Positions 17,591-24,811 of a DNA stretch of 64,000 nucleotides are shown in pieces. The notes beneath the pieces were generated by a model. The model was not told the DNA's origin. It was given only the letters and a program-made list of their open reading frames with translations, and ran no database searches. Position numbers and translations under genes: made by a program. Position 1 is the stretch's first letter; every line of letters begins with the position of its first letter. The DNA lies in contig NZ_WEZF01000002.1 of NCBI RefSeq assembly GCF_009177065.1, forward strand, positions 434,001 to 498,000. The letters are read 5' to 3'. This DNA is from Tautonia marina. Its GTDB lineage: Bacteria > Planctomycetota > Planctomycetia > Isosphaerales > Isosphaeraceae.

Positions 17591-19033
17591 TCAGAAGGTC
17601 CCGGCGTCGATCGGGCCGTCGGCGACCGCGGCGAGGTTTTCGAACCGCATGAAGTTCTTGAGGAAGGTGAGCTTCACGGTGTCCGTGCGGCCGTTTCGGT
17701 TCTTGGCGACGATCAGCTCGGCGATGCCAGGCTGATCGTTGGGGTCGTAATACTCGGGCCGGTGCAAGAGGAGCACAAGGTCGGCGTCCTGCTCGATGGC
17801 CCCCGACTCGCGGAGGTCGGCCATGCGGGGGCGGCGGTCCTCGCGGTTCTCGACGCCTCGGTTGAGCTGAGAGAGGGCGACGACGGGCACGTTCAACTCT
17901 CGGGCAAGGGTCTTGAGGCGGCGGCTGATCTTGGCAATCTGCTCCTGTCGGCTGTCGCGCCCTTCGCCCGAGTCGGGCTCGATCAGCTGGATGTAGTCGA
18001 CCATGATCAGGCCGAGGTCCTGGCTGGTCTTGGCCTGGCGAAGCTTGATCCGGCGGGCATTGGCCGTGATCTGGAGCATGTTGCGGGTCGGCGTGTCGTC
18101 GATCAGGACAGGGGCGCCGGCCCGCAGTTCATCGTACGCGCGGCCGAGCATGGTCATGTCGCGCTGGTTGAGCCCCTGGCCAGTCCGGAGCTTGTGGCCG
18201 TCGACCTTGGCCCGGGCGCCGAGCATTCGGTCGGCGATCTCCAGCTTGCCCATTTCGAGCGAGACGAAGAGAACGGCCTTGTTCTGGGTCAGGGCAACGT
18301 TCTCACAGATATTCAAGGCAATGGCCGTTTTCCCCATACTCGGGCGGGCGGCCAGAATGATGAGCTGCGACCCCTGGAACCCGGTGGTAATGTCGTCGAG
18401 GTCGAGCAGGCCGCTGGCGGTCCCGGTGATCGGGTGGCGAGACTCGGATCGGAGGGCGATCCGGTCCATCGCCTCGGTGACGATGTCCTGCAGGTCGACC
18501 GTCTCGCCGGTGGCCTGCTCCTCGGCAATCCGGAAGACCTGACGCTCGGCGTTCTGGAGGACCTCGTCGGCCGACTTGATGCTGTCGTAACTATCTTTGA
18601 GGATCTCGTGGGCACCGCCGATGAGCTGACGAAGGACCGACTTCTCACGGACGATGACCGCGTAATGCAAGGCATTCGCGGCGTGGGGCACGCTGTTGAT
18701 GATCGAGCCGATCAGCTCGTCGCCGCCGAGGCGATCGTATTGCTCGCGGCGCTGGAGTTCCTCGGCCAGGAGCAGGGTGTCGACGGGTCGGCCGAGGTCG
18801 TACAGCTCTCGGATGACGGTATAGAGCGTCTGGTGGGCATCGCGGTAGAAGTCGTCGGGCCGGAGCAACGGCACGACATCGTGGAGGACTTCATTGTCGA
18901 GCAAGATCGAGCCGAGCACGCCGCGCTCGGCTTCGAGGTTCTGAGGGGGCAGACGGTCGTCGGGCGGTGCCGACGACGGGGCGGCATTTCTGGGGTGATG
19001 ACCGTTGCCGTGACCATTGGCGTAGGGGGACAT
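17591..19033 (-). CDS. dnaB: Replicative DNA helicase DnaB
   Basis: Ring helicase of the replication fork. It shows RLPPQNLEAERGVLGS at the start of the N-terminal domain, a Walker A in ARPSMGKTA, and VVDYIQLI-type and 'SQLNRGVENR' motifs of RecA-like DnaB helicases. I place the start at the ATG 19031-19033; a TTG two codons upstream is an alternative, and both lie near a GGAG. About 30 residues of Asn/His/Pro-rich sequence precede the core. It is the last gene of the rplY-pth-rpsF-ssb-rplI-dnaB cluster. Confidence 0.95.
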   Translation of the reverse strand: MSPYANGHGNGHHPRNAAPSSAPPDDRLPPQNLEAERGVLGSILLDNEVLHDVVPLLRPDDFYRDAHQTLYTVIRELYDLGRPVDTLLLAEELQRREQYDRLGGDELIGSIINSVPHAANALHYAVIVREKSVLRQLIGGAHEILKDSYDSIKSADEVLQNAERQVFRIAEEQATGETVDLQDIVTEAMDRIALRSESRHPITGTASGLLDLDDITTGFQGSQLIILAARPSMGKTAIALNICENVALTQNKAVLFVSLEMGKLEIADRMLGARAKVDGHKLRTGQGLNQRDMTMLGRAYDELRAGAPVLIDDTPTRNMLQITANARRIKLRQAKTSQDLGLIMVDYIQLIEPDSGEGRDSRQEQIAKISRRLKTLARELNVPVVALSQLNRGVENREDRRPRMADLRESGAIEQDADLVLLLHRPEYYDPNDQPGIAELIVAKNRNGRTDTVKLTFLKNFMRFENLAAVADGPIDAGTF

Positions 19034-19314
19034 CAGCAAGCAGCTCCGACCGATCGCGGGCGGCGAATGGCCGGGCCGACCCCTCGCGGATCAAGCCAAG
19101 AGCGGGCGATCGCCGCAGGGCCGAATCCATGGCTCTATCGAAACCTAAGGGAGGCTGCGGTTCGGCCGGCCGACAACCATGAAAAGAGATCGGCCGGATC
19201 ACGGCACCAACACGAAGGAAAAGGGGCGTCCCAGACCCGGAACGAGTCAACCGACGCCCACTTTCCGTCACGATCATGCCCAGTGCATCACGCCCCAAGA
19301 ACCAAAGGAGTGGG

Positions 19315-19956
19315 TCAGGCCCCCCCTTCGTCTCCCTCGACGTGCGTGGGGACCACCCAGAGCTTGACCTCGCCGGTGATCTCCATGCCCAGGTGGATCG
19401 GGATGCTGTAGAAGCCAAGCTCCTTGAGCGGCCCTTCGATCCGAACGCTCTCGGCGTCGATCTGCACGCCATCGGTCGCCAGGGCGGCGGCAATCTGCTG
19501 GGCATTGACCGAGCCGTAGAGGTGACCTTCCTCGTTGGCGTTGGCCTCGATGGTGATCGAGCGCTGGGAGAGCTGAGCGGCGAGATTCTGGAGGTCGGAA
19601 CGCTTGGCTTCTTCCAGGGCCTTGAGTCGCGAGCGATGCTTCTCGACGATCCGAAGATTGTGCGGCGTGGCAAAGGTCGCAAGGCCTTGCGGCAACAGGA
19701 AGTTGCGCGCGTATCCCGGTCGAACCTTGACCAGATCGCCCGGCTCACCGAGCTTGGCGACCTTGTTGGTCAAGAGGACGTGCATGTAGCCGTTCTTCGG
19801 TCGGGTCGGGTGGTTGTGTCGGCGTTCCCAACCCGGTCGTCGCGTGGTGCCAAGGATGGCCTGGGCCGCCTGGCTCTGCGACTGGGTATGGGACTTGGCT
19901 CGGGCCGCCTTGGCGGCGGCCTTGGCCTGCTTGGTCTTGCTGGGGGTCTTGGCCAT
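19315..19956 (-). CDS. rplI: 50S ribosomal protein L9 with basic N-terminal extension
   Basis: The L9 core begins at about residue 58 (MHVLLTNKVAKLGEPGDLV) and has GYARNFLLPQGLA, the rRNA-binding signature. Upstream in frame is a 57-residue extension rich in Ala, Lys, Gln and Thr. The extended ATG at 19956 has GAGGA 10 bases upstream, whereas the internal ATG at 19785 has no good ribosome-binding site, so I believe the extension is real. Usual L9 is about 150 residues; this one is 213. It sits between ssb and dnaB, the common bacterial order. Confidence 0.92.
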   Translation of the reverse strand: MAKTPSKTKQAKAAAKAARAKSHTQSQSQAAQAILGTTRRPGWERRHNHPTRPKNGYMHVLLTNKVAKLGEPGDLVKVRPGYARNFLLPQGLATFATPHNLRIVEKHRSRLKALEEAKRSDLQNLAAQLSQRSITIEANANEEGHLYGSVNAQQIAAALATDGVQIDAESVRIEGPLKELGFYSIPIHLGMEITGEVKLWVVPTHVEGDEGGA

Positions 19957-20051
19957 GATGTCGCGTCCTCGTCTCGTCGGGCGGCGCGAGCCCTGCGCCG
20001 TCGGCGGGTCGGGCCGTGCAATCGCCTTGCGGTTGCGTGGTACGGGTCGGG

Positions 20052-20588
20052 TCAGAACGGGATATCCTCGTCGCCTTGTTCGTCGTGGCTGGGGGCCGGT
20101 CGGCGAGGAGGAGGAGCGTACGGTCGGGGGCCGGAGCCGTTGGAGGCCCCTCGGGGCTCACTGCTTTCGGGAGCGGCCCGTCGGGGTTCTCGGGCCGGAG
20201 GTTCGTCGTACTCGACATCGTGCCGGGAGGAGGAGGCCCCGGAGTCGTCACTGCGGCGGCTATCGAGGAACTGAACGCGATCGGCCTCGACCTTGATCTT
20301 CGTCCGTCGCTCGCCGCTGTTCCGATCTTCCCAGGAATCCATTTTCAGGAAGCCGTCGACGTGGATCTGGCTGCCCTTCTTGAGATACTGGCAGCAGTTC
20401 TCGGCCTGACGGTTCCAGACGGTGATGTCGATGTACAGGGTTTCCTCGCGGCGATCCCCGTCTTTGGTATTGTAAACGCGGCTGGTGGCCAGTCGAAGGT
20501 CACTGACCGGAGCCCCACTGGGGGTGTATCGCAGCTCGGGGTCATGGGTCAGGCGTCCGATCAGGAACACCTTGTTAAAGTCGGCCAT
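20052..20588 (-). CDS. ssb: Single-stranded DNA-binding protein
   Basis: Binds ssDNA during replication and repair. The OB-fold (about 1-110) starts ADFNKVFLIGRLTHDPELRY. A disordered Arg/Pro/Gly/Ser-rich linker follows, and the protein ends in the acidic partner-docking tip DEDIPF. GGGGAGG lies 10 bases before the ATG. The length of 178 is normal. It is placed between rpsF and rplI, the usual neighbours. Confidence 0.96.
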   Translation of the reverse strand: MADFNKVFLIGRLTHDPELRYTPSGAPVSDLRLATSRVYNTKDGDRREETLYIDITVWNRQAENCCQYLKKGSQIHVDGFLKMDSWEDRNSGERRTKIKVEADRVQFLDSRRSDDSGASSSRHDVEYDEPPAREPRRAAPESSEPRGASNGSGPRPYAPPPRRPAPSHDEQGDEDIPF

Positions 20589-20760
20589 CGAGACGAACCT
20601 CCCCGGCTCCGGACCGGTGGGTCACGGCGGATTGCGGACGGGACTCGGACTCACACCACTAAACGGTTGTCACCTTGGAAGAACCGTACCACATGGACCC
20701 GCCGGACACAAGCCAAGAAGTCGAATCGGGATGGGCCACCCCGAACGGGACCGGAGCCGA

Positions 20761-21204
20761 TCAGTCGCGGTCGCGGTCGCGGCCCCGGCGTTCACCGCGG
20801 TCACCCCGATCACCTCGGTCGCGGCGATCGCGGCGATCGTCGTCCTCGGGCGGGCCGCTTTCGTCGGTCGGGGTGAAGGACATGGCCTGGGTCACCAGGT
20901 GATCGACCAGCTTCGGATGGACCTTGAGGATCAGTTCCCGGACCACCAGCTCATCGAGGTGAAGGTCGGAGACGAGTTCCTTGAGCTTCTCGCCATCGAC
21001 CCGGAAGAAGGTCAGCAGATAGCTGCCCTTCTTGTGGGGGCCGATCTGGTAGGCGAGGCGACGGTCGTCCCACTGGCGGCTGGCGACAATCTCGGCCTCG
21101 TGCTTCTTCAGCAGGTCGTGAACGTGCTGTTCCGACTCCTCCCAGGAGGAGGCGACCTTGGTGCTGTCGAGTAGGAACATACCCTCGTACGTATTGACCG
21201 GCAC
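20761..21204 (-). CDS. rpsF: 30S ribosomal protein S6 with long Asp/Arg tail
   Basis: S6 binds 16S rRNA with S18. The core of about 100 residues begins with NTYEGMFLLDS and contains RRLAYQIG. The last 25-30 residues are an alternating Asp/Arg/Gly tail (RRDRGDRGDRGERRG-type). It is encoded by a repetitive CGGTCGCGG-like stretch at 20766-20840. The start is GTG at 21204 with GAGGAG 6 bases upstream. rpsR, which usually follows ssb, is absent here. Confidence 0.93.
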   Translation of the reverse strand: MPVNTYEGMFLLDSTKVASSWEESEQHVHDLLKKHEAEIVASRQWDDRRLAYQIGPHKKGSYLLTFFRVDGEKLKELVSDLHLDELVVRELILKVHPKLVDHLVTQAMSFTPTDESGPPEDDDRRDRRDRGDRGDRGERRGRDRDRD

Positions 21205-21442
21205 GGCGGACTCCTCAAGGACATGGGGGTTTCGTGGAGCGTTGGCGGCTGGCGATTCTCGGTCGGGGGTTCCCGCAATCAGGGTCGATCACGGGCCTGG
21301 CCCGAGCGACGGCCTGATAGGAGGGACTGCCAGAGTCGCCAAGGCCCGTCGCTCCTCCCTTCGAAGCGACGGTACTCGAAACCCTTCAGCGTGTTGCGAA
21401 AAAAATGGATTCAGAATCGGAAGAACGGATCACCCTGGCAGG

Positions 21443-22021
21443 TCAGCCACCGACCGCGTTGAACCGGTTCATGGCGGCTTCGAGTCCCTGGGTGACCCAG
21501 ACGGCGACGGCCTGGGTGGCTTCGATCAGCGATTCCTCGATCACGGGGCGTTCGGTGTTTCGCCATCGGCCGAGGACGTAGTCGGCGGCATCGATCGGGC
21601 CGGGATCACCGACACCGATCCGGAGGCGGGGGAACTCCTGGGTGCCAAGCTGGGCGATAATGTCCCGCAACCCTTTCTGGCCCCCGTCGGAGCCTTTCGG
21701 ACGGATGCGGAGCTTGCCCAGCGGAAGGCTGATGTCGTCGCAGATGACCAGCAGGTCGGTCGCCGGATCGAGCTTGTAAAACTGGACAGCCTGCCGGACA
21801 CTCCGGCCGCTGAGGTTCATGAAGGTCTGGGGCTTCAGGAGCAAGACCCTTCGGAAATCGATTTCGACCTCGGCAAGAAACCCGTCGAACTTCCGGGAAA
21901 CAGGGGCCCCGGGGCTTCCCTGGGCCAGCCGGTCGAGCACGTCGAAGCCGACGTTATGACGGGTTCCTTCGTACTTGGGGCCGGGATTGCCCAGGCCGAC
22001 AACGACTTTCCGATCGCTCAT
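21443..22021 (-). CDS. pth: Peptidyl-tRNA hydrolase
   Basis: Releases peptides from prematurely dropped peptidyl-tRNA. It starts with VVVGLGNPGPKYEGTRHNVG, containing the conserved Asn and catalytic His, and has 'PQTFMNLSGRSV' and an ICDDISLPLG-like segment. The 192-residue length is normal. It is encoded 67 bp downstream of rplY and 238 bp upstream of rpsF. Confidence 0.95.
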   Translation of the reverse strand: MSDRKVVVGLGNPGPKYEGTRHNVGFDVLDRLAQGSPGAPVSRKFDGFLAEVEIDFRRVLLLKPQTFMNLSGRSVRQAVQFYKLDPATDLLVICDDISLPLGKLRIRPKGSDGGQKGLRDIIAQLGTQEFPRLRIGVGDPGPIDAADYVLGRWRNTERPVIEESLIEATQAVAVWVTQGLEAAMNRFNAVGG

Positions 22022-22088
22022 GATCTGCTGCCCTGGGAGCGGCCCGAACGAGGAGTCTCATTCGAGCCGCGACACCTCGGGGGCAAGG

Positions 22089-22736
22089 TCACTCCGTCGC
22101 CGGAGCCTCACCGCCAGCCTCTGCCTCGCCCTCACCTTCCTGAGCAGCAGCACCGCCACCCGATCCGGCCTTCTTCTCGACGACGTGGACCAGCATGACG
22201 CTCTCATCCGCGTCGGTCGTTACGCCTTCGGGAAGCAAGGGCTTGAGGTCGCGAACGAGGATCGCCTGGCCGAGGCCAAGATCGCCGACTTCCAGGGTGA
22301 TCGCCTTCGGAATGGCGTTGGGCTTCGCCTTGATCTTCAGGCTGCGGACGATCTGCTCCAGCCGGCCGCCCAGAGCCAGACCGGCGGGCTCGCCGTGCAG
22401 CTCGATCGCCACTTCCGATTCGACCGTCTCGCCGGCGCCGACCCGGAGAAAATCCAGGTGAATGATGTCTTTGCCCAGGTAGTCCCACTGAACATCCCGG
22501 ACAACGGCCAGCTCGGTCGTCCCGTCCCAGGCGAGCTGGGCCAGGTGGATCGACCGCTTGAGCATCAGGGCCACATCGTCTTTGGAGAGGGAGATGGGGA
22601 CCGGGTCTTTTTTGTGTCCGTAAATGATCGCCGGTACGCGACCCTGGGCTCGCAGCTTCCGAGCGACTCGGCTGCCGGTGCCCTTGTTTTTTGCCGGGTC
22701 GCGCGGCTCGACCTGGATGGTAACCGCTTCGGCCAT
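22089..22736 (-). CDS. rplY: 50S ribosomal protein L25 (CTC/TL5 form)
   Basis: Binds 5S rRNA. I take the ATG at 22734-22736 (MAEAVTIQVEPRD) as the start. The frame remains open far upstream but the extra sequence is not protein-like. The L25 domain (about 1-95, with GRVPAIIYGHKK) is followed by a TL5-type C-terminal beta domain and an acidic Gly/Ala/Glu tail. The length is 215. GGAGGG lies rather far upstream at 16 bases. A good promoter candidate lies about 200 bases upstream. Confidence 0.93.
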   Translation of the reverse strand: MAEAVTIQVEPRDPAKNKGTGSRVARKLRAQGRVPAIIYGHKKDPVPISLSKDDVALMLKRSIHLAQLAWDGTTELAVVRDVQWDYLGKDIIHLDFLRVGAGETVESEVAIELHGEPAGLALGGRLEQIVRSLKIKAKPNAIPKAITLEVGDLGLGQAILVRDLKPLLPEGVTTDADESVMLVHVVEKKAGSGGGAAAQEGEGEAEAGGEAPATE

Positions 22737-22937
22737 GGGTAAGGGTGTCCGTCCCTCCGTCGCCGGGCCCGCCCATTCCGCGCCAAGCGGGACGGGCCGG
22801 AACGATCCGGATCGGGAGCTCGCAAGGTCCGAAAGAAACCAGATCCGCTCGTGCTCGACCGTCTGGTGAAGATCGAGACGCATCAGACCTGTGATCAAAC
22901 GAAAAAAACGCCGCCCGCCTGGGCCGCGCATCACGTG

Positions 22938-22966
22938 ATTATGACGATCCTCTGCCCGACCCGCAA
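22938..22966 (-). promoter_or_regulatory. Sigma-70-like promoter candidate for the rplY-dnaB cluster
   Basis: On the minus strand TTGCGG (22961-22966) and CATAAT (22938-22943) are 17 bases apart. The -10 matches the consensus at five of six positions. It leaves a leader of about 200 nt before rplY. Confidence 0.4.
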
Positions 22967-23059
22967 GTCCCCAGCCCCCTGCGCGATCCGGTCTGCCCCT
23001 GAGCCGCTGTCCGGCACGCCCGGGAGCGCGGTTGGGAATTGACGTAACCGGTTTTGCCA

Positions 23060-23075
23060 TTGGCACCAGTGCCAA
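23060..23075. promoter_or_regulatory. Perfect palindromic site TTGGCAC-CA-GTGCCAA
   Basis: Two 7-bp arms with a 2-bp spacer lie upstream of the rplY promoter candidate. This is the form of a dimeric regulator's operator, but no regulator gene lies nearby and the binding protein is unknown. Confidence 0.3.
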
Positions 23076-23258
23076 TCGCGTTGGCTTCGTTTCGGCACAC
23101 CCGGTTGCGGGGATCGAGGGCGCCTCGACCCGCATCGGCACTCGGAATCAGGCGCATGATGCGCCGAGGGTGCGCCATAGGGTGCGCCGAGGAGCGCCGA
23201 CGGAATTCGATCCAAGTCGTTTTGCAGCAAGGGTTTTCCATTTCCGTTTGGCTTCGTT

Positions 23259-23395
23259 CTGCTCTGTGGAATACCCCTAGGATTGCTCTGCGTGCATGCA
23301 TTGCCGAGAGGCCGTTTACTTCGGAAAAGACAGGGGACAAGCCAGGAACCTCCACGCACGCAATTTCCAGTTTCGGGGAGTATTCCACAGAGCAG
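23259..23395. repeat. Inverted repeat pair, 16 bp arms
   Basis: CTGCTCTGTGGAATAC at 23259-23274 is the exact reverse complement of 23380-23395. About 105 bp separates the arms, and there is partial pairing further inside (TGCGTGC near 23290 with GCACGCA near 23355). It could form a long stem in DNA or RNA, or be the ends of a small non-autonomous element. Confidence 0.6.
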
Positions 23396-23741
23396 CTTCG
23401 TTCCGTTTTTTCGGATGTTCGAGGAATCGGGATTTCGGTGAGCGTTTCGAGGGAGAACAACATCCAGCCAAGCATCACGGTAATTGTTGGATTGCCCCAC
23501 GATTCGGGCCGTCCGGTTCAGAACGCGGGGGTCTGACCTCCAGGATGATCTGCGGCGTGGGGGGATCAAAGCTTCCAAAAGGGAGGACAGACGCCTCGAA
23601 GGCTCGGGGCCGGCCCGCGAACTCGGGCGGGCACCCCTCTCTGAAAGAATCGGGGAATGGGGGAGGTTCAGTCACAAAATCGGTCGGACGCGCACAATCG
23701 GCACGCGACCGTGCGATTGAGAGGCAGCGCGAGCGGTTCGA

Positions 23742-24449
23742 TCAGGACGCAAAGAGGGCCAGGATGCGGGGGTCGTCGAGGCGATCGGCATGCTCATGAG
23801 CGTGGGCCAGTCCTGAGGCGGGGCTGTGGTCGTGGGGGATGGCGACGACGAAGGCGCCGGCGGCTCGGGCGGCGGAAACGCCGGCAGGACTGTCTTCGAG
23901 GACAAGCATCGACGAGGGAGCGACCCCGAGGCGGGCGGCGGCGGTCTGGTAGATTTCCGGGTTGGGTTTGCCTCGGGAAACTTCATCACCGCCAAGGACG
24001 AAGGCGAAGTGTTCGATGAGGCGGTGATTGCCGAGCAACCGGAGCGCGTAGGCCCGTCGGGTCGAGGTCGCCACGGCGCGGGGAATGCCAAGCTCTTGCA
24101 ACCGACCAAGCAAGGTGAACAACCCGGGCATGGGGTGAACTGCCGTATCGACGAGGGCGTCGAACCGCTGTCGGGCCTCGGCCAGAAGGGCTTCGGGAGA
24201 TTCGGTCAACCCGGCCATGGCGATCAGGGCGGGACCCGCCTCCGACTCGGGGCGGCCGATCATGGCAGCCATCATCTCGTGCGTGAAGGTCTTGCCGCGG
24301 TCGGCAAGCATCTCGGCTGCAACACGGAAAAAGAGGGCCTCAGTATCGAAGATCAGGCCGTCCATGTCGAAGGCAACAGCGCGGAGGGGGGCGGCGGGGG
24401 TGGTCATGCCAGTTCGTCGAGGAAGGTCGGGGAGGGGAAAGGGGATCAT
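23742..24449 (-). CDS. HAD-superfamily hydrolase, beta-phosphoglucomutase-like
   Basis: A small-molecule phosphatase or phosphomutase. Motif I is DMDGLIFDTE (nucleophile and general-acid Asp), motif II is ATSTRR, the Lys motif is in SRGKPNPEIY, and motif IV is LEDSPAGV. A helical cap lies between motifs I and II. Length is 235 from the first start; a later ATG at 24405-24407 (MTTPAAP) is equally likely, and neither has a clear ribosome-binding site. The substrate is unknown. Confidence 0.88.
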   Translation of the reverse strand: MIPFPLPDLPRRTGMTTPAAPLRAVAFDMDGLIFDTEALFFRVAAEMLADRGKTFTHEMMAAMIGRPESEAGPALIAMAGLTESPEALLAEARQRFDALVDTAVHPMPGLFTLLGRLQELGIPRAVATSTRRAYALRLLGNHRLIEHFAFVLGGDEVSRGKPNPEIYQTAAARLGVAPSSMLVLEDSPAGVSAARAAGAFVVAIPHDHSPASGLAHAHEHADRLDDPRILALFAS

Positions 24450-24811
24450 CCTAACGGCGAGCGCGGGGGCGCGCCGAGCGGGTCCTCAATGGCACAGCTG
24501 GACGCCGCCGGTCGTCTTGATTCCCTGTGGCTCGGCGACGCGGAACGAGGCACAGAGGGGAATCGGACATGACGCAGAGACGCGGAGGCGCAGAGAAGCG
24601 GGAGAAAAGAGGTGAAAGAGCGAGAAGAGAGAGGAGAGAAAAGGGATGAGGAGACTCCGAAGACGTGACGCCGACTCCGAGGAAAGGGGAACCGCAAGAG
24701 GCGCAATCGGCCAGCGATCGGGCGCCGGTCGCTTGACCCGGGAGCCGGATCGCGGCACGTTGGAGCACGAAGGCGGCCCCCGGGCCGGTCGATCGAGCCT
24801 TGCGAGAGGGG
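24450..24811. other. Gene-free divergent region with purine-rich tract
   Basis: This lies between the HAD gene and the ATPase-SPFH fusion. Its centre (24571-24657) is a repetitive, almost purely purine strand. The frames crossing it on the minus strand read as low-complexity Ser/Leu/Arg peptides and are not genes. No clear promoter was found for the fusion gene. Confidence 0.45.
24571..24657. repeat. Purine-rich repetitive element with CGCAGAGA/CGCGGAGG units
   Basis: Starts with GACGCAGAGACGCGGAGGCG, then runs into about 60 bases of nearly uninterrupted A/G. Imperfect 8-9 base units repeat (CGCAGAGA, CGCGGAGG, CGCAGAGA). Similar CGCAGAG-type intergenic sequences are, in my experience, dispersed in planctomycete and other genomes; this is memory, not a search. 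Confidence 0.45.

Larger units (their letters stand above)
22737..23741. other. 1 kb gene-free region upstream of the rplY cluster
   Basis: No reading frame here has a recognisable product, and overlapping frames on both strands are all interrupted or unconvincing. The stretch 23200-23500 is visibly less GC-rich than its surroundings. It holds a 16 bp inverted repeat pair (23259-23274 and 23380-23395), a TTGGCAC-CA-GTGCCAA palindrome (23060-23075), short GTGCGCC-containing repeats at 23155-23205 and a promoter candidate. No known structured RNA could be recognised. Confidence 0.5.

Noticed and set aside
17327-19411. 694-codon open frame on the plus strand
   Set aside because: Antisense to dnaB; the translated sequence has no domain, and dnaB is certain.
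23060-23075. Sigma-54 promoter
   Set aside because: TTGGCAC resembles a -24 element, but the -12 TTGC element is missing; the site is better read as a palindrome.
22931-23799. Several 160-215-codon frames in the gap upstream of rplY
   Set aside because: They overlap each other on both strands, have no ribosome-binding sites or motifs, and run through inverted repeats.
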